Source: Heterocephalus glaber (lineage: Eukaryota; Chordata; Mammalia; Rodentia; Bathyergidae). Taken from it: DNA of 64,000 nucleotides. The notes under the pieces were generated by a model, which did no database searches, had not been told where the DNA came from, and saw only the letters and a list, made by a program, of their open reading frames with translations. How positions within the stretch are numbered: position 1 is the stretch's first letter; each line of letters opens with the position of its first letter. The DNA is taken from positions 16,248,855 through 16,312,854 of the forward strand of contig NW_004624776.1 of the NCBI RefSeq assembly GCF_000247695.1, in the 5' to 3' direction. The translations under genes were made by a program, and so were the position numbers. Shown here piece by piece: positions 27,201-41,900 of the stretch.

Positions 27201-30200
27201 ATATTTGTAGACACGTTGTTAGTTTACCTTGACCCCTTCCCATTATTGTAGTAATTATCAACCTTTTCACAAGTGATTTCTTATGTTCCCACAGGATGTT
27301 TTTGGTTTGATGTGTTCTGTTAATCACTTATTTCCCTGTGTTTATTCATCAGTGACATGGAATCAGAAATTAAAATGTTCAGTCTACTTGAGCCAGCATT
27401 ATCACATTGAATTGGAACAGACTAGCCAAAAGCAAAATAAATGTTAAGATAGCCTTTAAAACTCTGTAAGGATAACTATGATTTCTATCAGAATATAGAA
27501 ATAGTAAACACAACTTACTGATCAGAAGTCTTCATTTTAAAGACTTTTTCTCCTAAAGAGTAAAGTAGCCAATAAAGTGATACATGTTTTAGACAACACA
27601 GCAGGAAAGCATTTGAATACATGATGCAAAAATAGCATTTTTGGGTTTACTTTTTAAACTTGTCCCTTAGATTTATTGTGAATATTAAGTAATGTAGTAA
27701 ATACAAAGTTCTAGATAATAGCAAACCTCAATAAATGATCATTTGTATTTTTGTGATTATTGATATTTAAAGTATTCTTTTTTAAGGACATCTATGTTAA
27801 AGGTCTTATTTCTTCTATTTTTTAATTTTTATTAGTACATGTTTGTACTACATGATTACATTCATCCTGGGGAGCTAGTACATGTACATAACACATATCA
27901 ATTCTATTTACTTCCCCTTCCCCTCCAAGTTTAAAGCCAAGAGTGGTGGCAGACTCATATAACGCCAGCACTCTGGGAGTCTGAGGCAGGAGGATCACAA
28001 GTTTGAGTCCAGCCTGGGCAGCTTAAGAACTTAGTGAGACCCTGTCTCAAAATAAGAAATCAAAAAAGGGCTGGGGATGTGTAGCTCAGTGCAAAGACCC
28101 TAGTTCAATCCTCAGTACAAACAAACAAACAAATAGAAAGTTTTTTGTAAAATTACTATTTGAGTTAAATTTAATACCGATGAATATATTTTTGTTTATA
28201 TACATAATAAAAAGCACATACATGCATGAATGAGAAACCTTTTCAAACAGTGATGAAAAAAAAAAACAGAAAGGAAAACTTGGATATACCTGTCTGCTAG
28301 GAATAAAGAATATTTGAAATTTTAAAATACAGTCATGAACAATGTCTACAGTAATTAAAAAACAAATACTGAGCTAAACTGCAATTTTATTTATTTTTAT
28401 ACTGAGAGCACTATTTAATTAGAAAAAATATGTTTTACCACTTGTCTTTTGACATGGTGAATATCAAAATTAGAATTCATCCTTCAGGGGGAAATTTAGC
28501 AGCATAATACTGTCTCTAGAATGCATAGATAACCTGAAGAATTAGTTGTATTCCTGTATAGTGTTATTTCAGATTTTTGGAATACACATAACAGTCAGCT
28601 AATTAAATATTCCATCTCTAAATACTATCTAATATTTTGAGACAAAATGATGTTTGACCATCTTGAAGTTTTTGTGACTTTTTAGCAAATTATTTAGTGG
28701 ATACAGCCTTGTTAGGCAATAAACCTCAGGCGCATAACCCTAGCTTAATTAGATACATAAAAGCTGAGTTCTGTTCAGTCAAAGAGTCACAACTTTGAAC
28801 ATAAGAGGAAACAAAGTCTTTCAAAAAGTATAGCATTTGTGTGAGGAGTAGGGAATGCAGATCCTGTAATAATGAGGTGGGCATCAGCATTGCTGCGAGG
28901 GCCCAAAGGAAGTCCCTGTGATCTTGTTCACGTCTGCATTCTAGGCAGTCCCCTATTTCAACAGGTAGTGTCTAGAGAGCACTGGCCAGAGCCACTGGTC
29001 AGAGCCTATGGCACTGGCCAGAGCCACCTAAATAGTCCTAATTCAAGTGCCAGTCTCAACAGTGGTGAAGGGAGAGGTCAGTAGCAAAGCCAAATGTGAC
29101 AGGATTGGACGTAGATGGAGGGTGGGTAAACATGCTCTGATACGTGAATGTTATTCAGCAGTTATATTTTTTTAAGGCCCTGTATTGTGAGCAGTGTGTT
29201 AAAGTTACAAGCTCCCTTCCCTGAAAAAGTTTATAGGCTAGAAAAGACACTTAAAAAGACAGTGCAGTGTAAGAGCAGAACCACCTTTCTACTGTCAAAA
29301 AGGGAAGGGAACTAACATTATTTATTTATCCTTCAATTCTTTCTTGTTCACAGTGATTCACCAATCCTTGAAATTTATTTTTATTCTAATGAGAAACATT
29401 TGTCTGTTATTAAAGATTTTTAGACAGCGTTTTGAGGAATGGCTTAGAAGGATGAAAAAGAAGGGCTTTCCCCTTGACATTACTATCAAAATCCTGAAAA
29501 CTGATTGAATGCTTTCATTATTTTAGTTTATGCACAAATTTGAACCTGAAAACTGTATATTCCTTCTCATTGATTTGGCTCCTGGGAAGTCCAAAGCAAA
29601 ATGTGTGACCGATCTATAAGAACTATGGAAGACTGTGCCCCATATTCATGTTTCTAGGTTAACTCACTAGCTCTCTTTTCCAAAGAACTTTTTCTCTCAT
29701 GTTAAATAATACTCTTGTTTTAGATATAGCTATATTTTGATTGTATAGATATATGTGTGCATATCATTAAGCAGTCCTAATTCCTTTTTGGAAGGGGGAG
29801 ATGAATAGACATAAGAATAAACATATTAAGTTCTTCTGTAGCACACACAGGAGCAATTCAAAGACAAAATAGCAGAATGAGATGATACCAGAGACCACAC
29901 AACCAAAAATCAGTTTGAGCTAGGTGTGGTGGCACACACCTGTACTCCCAGCATTTTTGAGGCTCAGGCAGGAGGATCACCATGAGTTCGAGTCTAGTTG
30001 GGCTATGTGGTGAGTACAAGGCCAGCCTGAACTTCATAACAAGGTCCCAACTCAAAAATAATAAAGTAAAAAATTGAGACCCCAAACATTATTACTGCAG
30101 ATAAATGAATGGACAATTAATCTATGCAGGCATAGATTAAATTGAGCATGTTTAGAAAGGCTGGGTTAAAAGGGACAGAAGTGTATACTTTCATATACCT

Positions 30201-33200
30201 AAATACCACTAACTACTCAAAGAGGCATTCTCTTTGAAGCAGAAAATAAAGCTTGGAAATAGAGGGCAGATCTAGGTGCAGTGGGAAACGGCTTATCAAT
30301 ACTGATATTTTTTTATTTAAGGGGATATGAGAAGTGGGAAAAGTCAAGTACTTATCAAAAACAAATGAGATCTGTTGCTTGCTGTTTCTAATCTACTTTT
30401 CACACCTATAGTGCTGTTTGGGTTATCTGTCTTTTCTGGACTCTGTTTTATCTCATTCTTTTGTTCTTATATCTTGACCTTGAATTATTGTTTATATCAT
30501 GGAAGCACTTAGTATGGGTCTGAGTTAAATAAAGAACTCTTCCACTTCTGGAAAGAGAGTTGGTGTACTTTTCCCTATTCCTCCCAGTAAGTGTAACTAA
30601 AAACCTTAGACATTGGATATAAATCATCTAAGTTGTGGGTATGGTGGTGCTACATGGTAGTCCCAGCTGAGGTGGGAGGATTGCTTGATCCTATTTTAAA
30701 AAGAAAGAAAGAAAATAAATAATACATGCCACTATCATTTCTTAAAGGGAAGAAAAGCATATATAAGAAAACTAAAAGTTCAAGGGGGAAAAAAGACCTG
30801 CTAGGTATCTAAAACAAAAGGAATGACATGGTGCTGGAGTCCTTGGATTTTTTTTGGCTTCATATATCCCAGACTTGGAACTAAAGAACTTGACAATCCA
30901 GAAACACCAACAAACAGAGTTTCATTTGTTTTTTTGTTTTCTTTTGGTTTGGTTTGGTTTGGTTTTAGGGGGGTGTTGTTGTTGTTGTTTTGAGTCAGGG
31001 TCTCACTCTGTAGTTCAGGCTGGCCTTGAACTCACTATGCAGCCCAGGCTGGCCTCGAACTCACAGTGATCCTTCTGCCTCAGCCTCCCAAGTTCTAGAA
31101 CAAGCACAGAGTTTTAAAGATCTAAAAGAAAAGAAAAGGAATAAAAGGGGCATCCTAGCAAGAAAAAACTTATACAATATCAGCTCCAGTCAAACTCCAC
31201 AGAAAAAGCTGTAGCCCTCACCCTTCTGTCCTCATCAGCAAGGTGCAGTGGAGAGCCCAGATACCTGCTCCTTTATGGCTCTCAGGAGCAGCCCAGACTG
31301 TCCCCCACCTGGCAGAGTGTCAGGTCAGGAAAGGTGGACCCGGGGTTCTCATCCCCATGTTGGTATCAGAGGAAAGTCAGTAGAGAGTCGACCTTTCACA
31401 ACTCTCCAGAAGCAGCGAGGGCACTTTCTTCTTCATCTCCTTAGCTCTGCTGAGTCAGTGGCAGCTAAAAAGACACTGTCACATCCTATCTAATGGGTAT
31501 CTGTGGAGGCCTAGTGTGCAGCAGGAACTCCTGCCCCCACCCAACAGTAATGAAGAGCTCTGTCTTCAGATGTCAGCAAAGGCTTTGGAGCTGCTGGCCT
31601 TCTCCCTTCATCTGACAGGAGCTATCAGAGCAAGCCAGCTACAACAGAGCACTACGTAAGGTCCAGTTTCATAACACCCAAAACACCCAGATTTTCATCT
31701 GAAAAAAAATCCTTCATTATGCAAAGAACCAATATTTTCTCAAACTCAGCATTAAAAAATCAATATATTGAAATACCAATAAATATTAGAATTATCAAAG
31801 ACTATAAAGCAATCATCATAAAAGTGGTTCAGCAAGCAATTACAAGCATACTTCAAACAAATTAAAAGATAAAAGCTTCACCAAAGACGTAGTTGTAAAA
31901 GAACAACCAAATGAAAGCTTTCAGAACTAGAAAACACAAGTAAAAGACAACACCAGAATAGAAGGGACAGAGGAAAGGACCGGCGAACTGGAAGACAAAA
32001 CAATAGAAATTATCCAGTGTGAACAAGAGAGAAAAAAAGACTGAAAAAAGAAATGAATATGTAGGAATATGTAGGACAATAACAAAAGATTTTGGTGCAG
32101 AGTGTAGCTCAGTGATAAAAGTCTTTATCTAGCATGCACAAAGCCCTGAGATCCATTCCTAGCACTGCAAGAGAATTTAAAATGAGGGTGGTCCTGAAAA
32201 ATACTCAAAGAATAATAGCTGGAAACTTCTCAGATTTGGCAGAAGGCATAAACCCACAGATTTAAAAATTGAACAAACCCATATACTCTAAACCCAAAGA
32301 AACCTACAGCAAGACATGCTATACTCAAATTTCTCAAAAATGAAAGACAAAAAGAAAAAAAATTGAAAGCAACAACAGTGAAACAATGCCTTACCTGTAG
32401 GAAAAAAGCATTTAGAATGACAGGGGTTTCTCAGCAGAAACCATGGAGATCAGAAAGAAGTGACCCCATGTTCAAGAGCTGAAAGCAAAAAGCTGTGAAC
32501 ACAGAATCCAATATCCAGTAAAAATAACCTTCAAGAATAAATAGGAAATCAAGACATGAAAACTAAGAGAATTTGTCACCAACAGGCCAACCTAATGAAT
32601 GGCTAAATGGAGCTGTATAAACAGAAAGGTAGTGAAAAAAGAAACCTTGGAGCAGCATGAAGAATACACTAAGCAAAAATATGGGTAAATAAGATAGTCT
32701 TTACCTCTCTTCTTGAGACTGAAGTGCAAAAGCCTAATATTTATGTGGTCCTAAATAGTTGTAGGGGAAGTATTTAAGATATATGTTCTAAGCAGGGGAA
32801 AGTAAAGGAACCTAAAGGGAGGTGATTTTTTTTCTACACTCAAACTGCTAACATCATGACACTAGTAAGCTATATTAAATTATGTACATACATGTAATGT
32901 AAATACATAGAGGAGCCACAAAAAGTTCTCAAAAGCACTGTAAATTAAGCAAAATTCTTTTTTCAATTTTAAAGGTACAGTTCTATGTATTCTGGTAAAT
33001 GTATGCACTCAAGAAAACAAGCCCACAATTGATATTAGACTCCATGTGCCCTCATACACATTTGTTATCAAACCCACCACTGACCCTAAAACTTGCAACT
33101 ACTGACCTGCTTATGCCAGCTAAGCTTAGATTTATCTTTTCTATAATTTTTTTCACTTTTTTATTAGTACATGTTTGTAATTCATAATGATCACATTTCT

Positions 33201-35932
33201 CATGGAGAGTTGGGACACGTACATAACACGCCTTAATTTGTTTTTTATCCCTTTCCCCTCTCTTTCCTCATCCCTCCATCCATCTCTTAGTCTTCTTCCA
33301 TTTGCAAAAGATCTACCTCCCTATTTCCTATTATCTCTTTCATTTTTCTCTTGATTTATATTTTGGGTTTCTCATATGAGAGAAACTGTGCAATATTTAA
33401 ACTTGTTTGTTTGACTTATTTCATTTAACATTATGGTCCCAAGGTGCATCCATTTTCCTAGAAATGACTCAAGTTTATCCTTTATGGCAGAGTAGTACTC
33501 TGTTATGTATAAATACCAGGTTTTCTTTATTCATCTGTTCTTGGACATAGAGGCCACTTTCAAGATTTAGCCATTGTGAATTGTGCTGCTATAAACATGG
33601 GTATGCATGTATCACTGTAATATAATGTCTTTTAAGTCTTTTGGGAAGATACCCTAGAAGGGAACTAGCTGGGTCTGATGGAATTTCTAGTTTTCATTTT
33701 ATGAGGAATCTCCATACTGATTTGCATAGTTGTTGTAGTGGTTTACTTTCCCACCAACAGTGTAGAAAGGTTCCTTTTTTTCCCTACAGTTCTCCAGCAT
33801 TTGTTATTACCTGATTTCTTGATGATACCATTCTTTCTGGAGTAACATGGAATCTTGGTGTTGTTTTAATTTGCATTTCTCTAATGGCCAGTGATGTTGA
33901 ACATTTTTTATGTATATATTGGTCATTTGTATTTCTTCTTCTGAGAAGTATCTGTTTATTTCAGTTGCCCATTTTTTGATAGAATCTAATCAAAATTCTA
34001 AAATATGATAACCTAAAGGAAGGCAGGAAAAAGAAAATGGATGTTAAACATAATTTTTTAAATGGCAGATGTAATCCCTAATAATATGAATAATTAAATG
34101 AAGTGTAAGTAGTCTAACTGTACTATTAAATTAAAAGATAGGTTGGCAAAGTGGATTTAAGTACACAGCTATATGCTACAGTAAAGTCACTTCAAATATA
34201 AAGACATAGGCACCTTGAAAGTAAAAGGATGAAAAGATGCATCATACAAACATTAATCAAAGAAAATTAGGAACAACTAGCTAATATCAGATAAAGTTGA
34301 CTTCTTTTTTTTTTTTCTTTTGGTACCGGAGATCGAACTCGGGACCTTACGCTTGTGAGGCAGGCAGTGGAACCACTGAGCTAAATCCCCAGCCCCTAAA
34401 GTTGACTTCTGAACAAAACAGTTTGCCAAAGGCAGAAAGGGTCATACATAATGATAAAAGCATCAGCCCACCAAAACAACATAGAAAATCCTATGTGTCC
34501 AGCCAAACCACAGAGCTTAAGAATATGCACTGTCAATGCTGATAAAGCAGAGAAAGCTACAATTACAGTTGGAAATTTCGACAACCCTCTTTCAACAGTT
34601 GATAGAACACCTAGACTGAAAAGCATCAAAGATATAGAATCAACACCACCACCAGCCAACACCTATAAACCACTCCTTCCATCAACACTTGTTCTTTCCA
34701 AGTGCCTGTGGACTATATACCAAGACAGACCATGTCCTGGACCACAAAGCTAATCTCATCAAATTTAAATGAATTGAAATTATATAAAATGTGTTTTCTC
34801 TCCAGAGTGGAATCAATCTAGAAAGAGACAACAGGAAACTCTCCAAACATTTGGAAACTAAACTCGCTTTTTTAAATTTTTTATTTTTGGTTCTGGGGAT
34901 TGAACTCGGGTCCTTGCACTTGCACAGCAGGTGGCGAAACCACTAAGCTAAATCCCCGGCCCTAAACTCACTTTTAAAAAATCACGGATCCAGCCGGGGA
35001 TTTAGCTCAGTGCTTCCGGCGCCTGCGTTGCAAGCCCAAGGTCCTGAGTTCGATCCCTGGTACCAAAAAAAAATCATGGATCAAAGAGAAACCTCAAGGC
35101 AAACCAAAACATATATTTAACAAATAAAAATGAACCTCATCAAAATTTGTTATAAAGTGACAGAACTACTGAGAAGAAAATTTGTATTATGAAGTCATAC
35201 ATTAGAAAAAAAGAAATGTCTCAGATAGTAATATAATCTCCCATCTCAACAAACTACAAAAAGAAAAGCAAAATAAACCCAAAGCAAGTAAGTAATAAGA
35301 TCAGAAATCAATGAAATTGGAAATAAAAGCAGTAGAAAAAAAATCAGTGAAGGGCTGGGGATTTAGTGGTACCCCACATGCCTTGCCAACCACAAGGTCC
35401 TGAGATCAATCCCCAGTACCAGAAGGAAAAAAAATCAGGCAAATAAGAGGTTCTTTGAAAAATTTAATAAAATTAACAAACCTCTGACAAGACTGACAAA
35501 ACAGGGAATACACAAACTGCCAATGTCAGGAATGAAACTGGAACTATCATAAGAGACCTTGCAAACATCAAAAGGATAATATGGAACCTGGCATGGTGGC
35601 ACACTCCTATCATCTCACAGCTACTCAGGATGCTGAGGCAGGAGTATCTCAAGTTCCAGCATAGCTTGGGCAACTTAATGAGACCCTGTCTCACTATTAA
35701 AAGGGAGTGGGAGCTGGAATATAAGGAATATATTGCACAGCCCTGGGTTCAGTCCTCAGTACCACACACACACAAGTGCTTATTACTTTGTAAAGAAAAT
35801 CTACACAAAACCTAAAGGCAGGAGGAACATAAGTTTAAGCTCAACTTGGGCTGTCTCAAAGTAAAAATTTAAAAATTAAAAGGCCTAGAGTTGTAACTCA
35901 GTGTGAAGGTCCTGGTTTTAATCCCCAGTACA

Positions 35933-35975
<43 letters not shown>

Positions 35976-38900
35976 CGGCTAACATACTTAATGATAATCG
36001 ACTGAAAATTTAATGCTTATTTCCTAAGATCAGGAACAAGACAAAGATGCTTGCTCTTAGAACCCTTATTCAACATAAAGCTGAAAGTTCTGGACACTGT
36101 GATGAGGCAAAACAAGGAAATAAGAGGCCTACTGATTGGAAAAGTAAGAAGTTAAATACTTCCTACTTGCAGATGACATTGTCTCTGTAGGAACTCTCCA
36201 GAAATCTACAAAAAAAAAAAAAGAACTAATAATTAACTTCAGGAAGACCACAGGATATAAACTAATGTAGCGAAGTCAGTCACATTTGTATATACTAGCA
36301 ATAAACACCTGGACACAAAAATTTAAAATACAGTACTGTTTACAATTCCCAAAAAGTCTCCTCAACAGATATTGCTAGTACAACCAGATATCCATTCATA
36401 TGCAAAAGAATGAAATTGGATTTCCAACTCACATCAGTATAAAAAACTTAAATGGATCAAAGGTCTATATATAAAAGCTAAAACTATAGAATTCCTAGAA
36501 GAAAATACAAGAAGAAATCTTCACGATACTGCATTTGGCAATGGATTTTGGAGATACCATCATAAAAACACAAGCAATGGAAGAAAAATAGGTATGTTGG
36601 ACTTAGAATTTAAAAGTTTTGTTCATCAAAAGGTACTATCAAAAGAGTGAAAAGACAACCTATAAAATGGGAAGGATACTTACAAGCCATATGTCTAATA
36701 AAGTTCTAGTATCAGAACTCTCGCTCTCAACAACAAAAAGAACCCAACTAAAAACTTAGCAAAGGATTTGAATAGACATGTCTCCAAAAAAAGTATATAT
36801 GAAAAGCCAGCAAAAAAATGAAAAGTGTACAACATCATTCATGATTAGGGCAATACAGTTAAAACCATTGTGAGACAACACACTGCCCAAGTGACTAAAG
36901 CTTGAAACTGCTGACAACACCAAGTGATTGCAGGGAGCCAGAGAAACTAGGTCACTTCTCCATCTCTAGTGGGCATATAAAATGATACTGCCACTTTGGA
37001 AAACAGTAGCTGTGCTCCCGAGCGTCTATCCCAGAGAAATGAAAACCTGTATTCATACAAACATAAGTGAATGTTCATAACAGCTTTATTGTAATGGCCC
37101 AAACCAGAACAGGTGAATGGTGGAACTGTGGTAGTCGATGCCATGAAGTATCACTCTGCAATAAAAAGAAACAGATGACAGCAAACTAGATGAATCTCCA
37201 GAGAACTATGCTCAGAAAATAATCAGTACGGACAGTTATGTATTGAATGATTCCATTTTATAACATTTTTGAAGTGACAGAACTGTAGATACGAGTAATT
37301 GATTAATTGGCAGAGGTTAGAGGGTGGAAATGGGGGAAACTGAGGTGCGTATAAAAGGGCACTGTGGAGAGTCTGTGATGAGGGTCTGTCCTGTGGGTTG
37401 CTGACTGTGGGGTTGTTCTGTAGCCTCATCACCGCTGGAAGAAGCTGAGCCAAGGGGTGAGACATCTTGCATTATTACTGACAAGTGCAGGTGTACCGAC
37501 AACTACCACAGAACACCCAGTTTTAAGAAAAGACTCCTGGGGAAGATCCCTTTGCTCCTTGGGTTCTGTGTTCTAAACTGGGCTCTGTCTCTGCCTAGTT
37601 TGTTCTTTTTTCTGTTTCTTGGTGCAGTGGCTCTGTAGGGCTCTCATGCCGTATCTTTTCCTTATACGCTCTGTTCAAACCTTCTCTTTGCACAAATGAG
37701 ATTTCCCGTGTTATGCTTCCCACCTTATCTGGAAAAAATTTATCTTTCTCCCCCTGGTTGGGACATGTTGCATTTTGATCCACCCTCCTGTGGATCGGTG
37801 GGAGAGAAACAAGGGAGAAAGGGAGCCCCCTAGAGGAAAAGGTAGGGAATCACAGCCTTGAACAGACACTAGCAAGAAATAGACCGATGCCGCTCCCTGG
37901 AGGATCACGCTTCTGTCCTTTCTGTGGCCCCATTCTACGACTTAGAGCTCAGCCCACTCCACTTCTCACAGTGTACCCAACACTGTGGGCTTCGAGTTGT
38001 GTCCTCAGCCTAGCACAGTGCCCAGGGAGGTTGTAAGCCTCGAAGCTCTTCCTCAGGCTGCTCAGCTCCCCTCAGGTAAGGCAGGAGCTTCTCCCAGGGC
38101 CTTCTGTGACTTCTCTCAAGGCTGTCTTCCTCTCCATCTACTTACTGCTAAATTGAATGTTTTAATGAAATAAAGCAACCGATAACCTCAGTGTCATAAT
38201 CCTACATCTCCCTTCTGTTTCTGAGAAGTAGGTGTTGGGCAGGATTAGGAGACATGATGGACCAACCTACACCTGAATCCAATGTTTCTTTCTCAGACTG
38301 AGCCTTTTCAAAATATTTGGCTTAAATTTGTGTATCCTGTTATTTGGCTGTGGATGATAATTTTTACTGGTTTTATTTTTCTTTTTGTTGTTTATTAAGA
38401 AATTGAAGAAGGAAGAACCTACAAATCTGCCTCACTCACTGTCTTTAATGCAATTCTCATTATTAGTTTTTTGGGGGTGGTTTTTTTTGGGGGGGTACCA
38501 GGGATTGAACTCGGGTCCTTGCACTTGCACAGCAGGCTGCAAAACCACTGAGCTAAATCCCTGGCCCCTCATTATTAGTTTTGTATTTAGGAAAACCAAG
38601 TGTTTGGCCTGGTGTGGTGGCACACATCTGTAATCCCAGCAATTGGGAGGCTGAGACAGGAGGATCCCCTCAAGGTTGAGGCCAGCAGGCTACCTAGTGA
38701 GTTCAAGGTCAGCCTGAATTACAGAGTGCGGCCCTGCCTCAAAAAACAGGACCAAAAAAAAGGAAAAACAAGTGTTTATAATATTTGTAACATTCAGCAA
38801 AAGGTGAAAGACTCCTACATTAATTTTCTCAGTGCTATTCACTAAAAGATATCTAGAGATTTTGTTTCCTGCTTACATCCACAGAGTATTTCTAGCCCTC

Positions 38901-41900
38901 CTGCTTGAGCAAAAATGATTACAGAAAAATGCTATGTAAAGTTACAGACAGAAAGAATGATTGTCTCCCCATCTTTTCCACCATTTTTGTTCCCCCGCAA
39001 CAGTAATTTCTGCATATTATCCCAAAAGTTTGAGTCTACAAGGTTCCATTTTTGTCTTTCTGAATTATTACTTGAAATTTTTAATAATTTTGAAATTATG
39101 TGAAATTTTCATAGGGTCAAACAATGAAAGAATCTGAAATTGACACAACCCTTCAGATGCGTTTCTTTGGAAAAAGAGGAGAAAGAAAACTTCATTATAA
39201 AGAATTCCGAAGGTAAATTTGAATGCTTATATTTACTTTGGGGAATTTCAGAGGTAAGCATTGAAGCCGGGCATGGTGACACATACCTGTAGTCCCAGCT
39301 CTTGGGAGTCCGAGTCAGGAGGATTGCTGTGAGTTCAGGGCCAGCCTGGGCTATATAGTGAGACCCTGTCTCAAAAAAAAAAGAGGAAAAATACAAAAGA
39401 AAGAATATAGTCACTTCCTAGAACAATAGACAATAAAACTAAAAACTATTTGTGGATATATATTTGTCTCTGAGAACTAAACCTGTAAAATACAAACTAA
39501 AGTTACTATGCTGTAAAAATTCTAACCTATTATGAAAGTAAATGTCTGTCTTATAAAATGCAGTAATTCTTGTTAGTAACGTAATGTTTGTAACTAAGAG
39601 AACTGCCCCTAATGCCAGTTTGTTCTTAATGAAAACTAGATTAGCCCAACAGTGGACCTCTGTCCTGTCTTCATCTTTGGGTCAGGTGGGTATGATTCTC
39701 TGAGGGGGCCAGGACTGGCTGATCTTGACTGGACTGAGGCATTGCAGTCTGTCAGTGGTTTGGCTAGAAGGTAGCTCTTATAGGACGGTCACAGCTGAGA
39801 TAACTCAGCTCTGCTCCATGCAGTCTCCGACTCCATAGCACAAAGTATGGCAACCCTTTTCTGCGAAGGACGGAATGGTAAGCATGGTCTTTGTCAGAAC
39901 CACACTACTCTACTATTGTAGTGTGAAACCTTCCATAAGCAGTGCATTAATATGCAAATATGTCTATGTTCCAGTACAGCTTTAAGCTAACATTAATTTT
40001 AACCAATTTATCTAACTTCCCTGAGCACATCTTTTTATCTGTAAGATGAGAATAATAGTACTTACATTAGATGTCTCCTGTTTATCTTCTTTCCAATGAG
40101 AATAACTCCACACAAAACAAGAGTGTCTCTCCCTGTACCACTCCACTCAGCAGTCTCAGAACAGAGACCACAAAACAGTACAGAATGGCAGAAAACACGA
40201 CTGTGCGAGGCAGGAGACCGGCACCTTGTTCAGCTCAATGCAGTTGAATAAAGACTTAATGAGTGCACACCATGTGCTAGTAGGCATCAGGCCCTATGTC
40301 AAACACCAAGGGTAGTCCCTTCTGGGGACTGTGTCGTAAACATCCAGAAGTCACTATAGTCAACATTTTCACCAATTAAAATACAGTTTAATAGCACAGA
40401 ATGCCACTCATTTAGGATGCCCTTTGTTGAAAGTTGGAGATAGGGCAGAGGAGGAGGCTTCTGTACTGCTGTCCCACTGCTCCCAACACAGAGGAGGTGA
40501 GCCACACAGGCACCAGCAGCACACCCACCCCTGGATGAAATGAGAAGGCACATAAACAAGCCTCAGAACCAGACTTCCGGATCACCTACAGCAACCCCAA
40601 AGGGAAATGAGATGGAAGAGCCTGATACTCAACCACCTGGACCCACTGAACTGGGAACGAAAGAGGATCTGGGAAAAATGAAATCAGAAATAATTTCTCA
40701 GATAATCTAACAGCAGAGATTGTGCCCATAGTGCAAGACATGATTAATAAATCTAGAGAGGACACAGATAAAAAAATAGAGGAGCTGAGGAGCATGATGG
40801 AATCCCAACGTGGGAAACAAATGGAATCCGTAAAACAGATGCAAACAGATTTCCAGATTAAAAACTCCAGGGGCCGGGGATTTAGCTCAGTGGTTCTGGC
40901 ACCTGCCTTGCAAGCACAAGGTCCTGAGTTCGATCCCCAGTACCAAAAAAAAAAAAAAAAAACCCATTGAAAGTCTACACAGCAGAATGAGCCAATGTGA
41001 GGACAGAATTTCAGATATAGATGATAAAATTGCAGTTAGTGACCAGGAAAAGAAAAATTGCTTTAAAATTGTAAGGGACCACAAGAAGTCAATCCAGTAG
41101 CTGCTAGACGATGCAAAGAAGAATAACATAAGACTGATTGGAGTCAATGAAGAAACAGGAGAGAGTGCAGACAACATAAAAAAACTATTCACAGAAGTGA
41201 TGGCAAGAAAACTTCCCAAGCAAAGGAAAAGAACTTGACATACCGATAAATGAGGCATATAGGACACCAACTAGCCTTGATCAAAAAAAATCTACACATA
41301 AGCATATAATTGTTAAGATTCCAGAAACCCAACAGAAGAACAAAATTCTACAAGCAGTTAGAGAAAAGAAACAAATCACATACAAAGGAAAGCCCATCAG
41401 AATCACTGTAGACTTCTCAATGCAAACCCTCAAGGGAAGAAGAGCTTGGAGTGATTTTTTCAAGCCCTAAAGGAAAACACCCTCCAACCCAGATTGATGT
41501 ATCCTGCAAAACCATGTTTCAAAATTGATGGAGAAATAAGATACTTTCATGACAAAGAGCACCTTAGGAACTTCATGATAACCAAACCAGCACTCCAAAA
41601 AATTTTAGACAATATCCTAGGAAAAGACAATGGGGATCACAGTCCCAGGAAGCCCAGCAAAATGAATCCATTGGACACAACAAGAAATTAAACGCAAAGG
41701 GGGAGAATGCAACAAAAGGAAAAAGTCATGACAATGATAAGTCAATATGTATCAGTTATAACCATCAATGTTAATGGTCTCAATTCACCAATCAAAAGAA
41801 ATACACTGGCAGAATGGGTCAAGAAACAAGATCCAACAATATGCTGTATACAAGAAACACATTTAATTCAAAAAGAAACTCATAGACTGAAAGCTTTAGA

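Larger units (their letters stand above)
33991..37300 (+). mobile_element. Ancient L1, ORF2 and 3' UTR, interrupted by several SINEs
   Basis: Old ORF2 order is preserved: CACTTGTTCTTTCCAAGTGC, CCAAGACAGACCATGTCCTG, TTTGGAAACTAAACTCGC; then ATCAGGAACAAGACAAAGAT and TTGCAGATGACATTGTC of the reverse transcriptase (36030-36190); then the C-terminal block and 3' UTR GGGCATATAAAATGATACTG (36970). Every frame is broken. Confidence 0.7.

Noticed and set aside
35934..35977. CRISPR-like or regulatory array
   Set aside because: It is a simple CA microsatellite from a SINE tail. No spaced repeats of CRISPR type occur anywhere in the window.
40887..41270. 127-codon antisense ORF
   Set aside because: It is a shadow of the L1 ORF1 and the SINE inserted in it.
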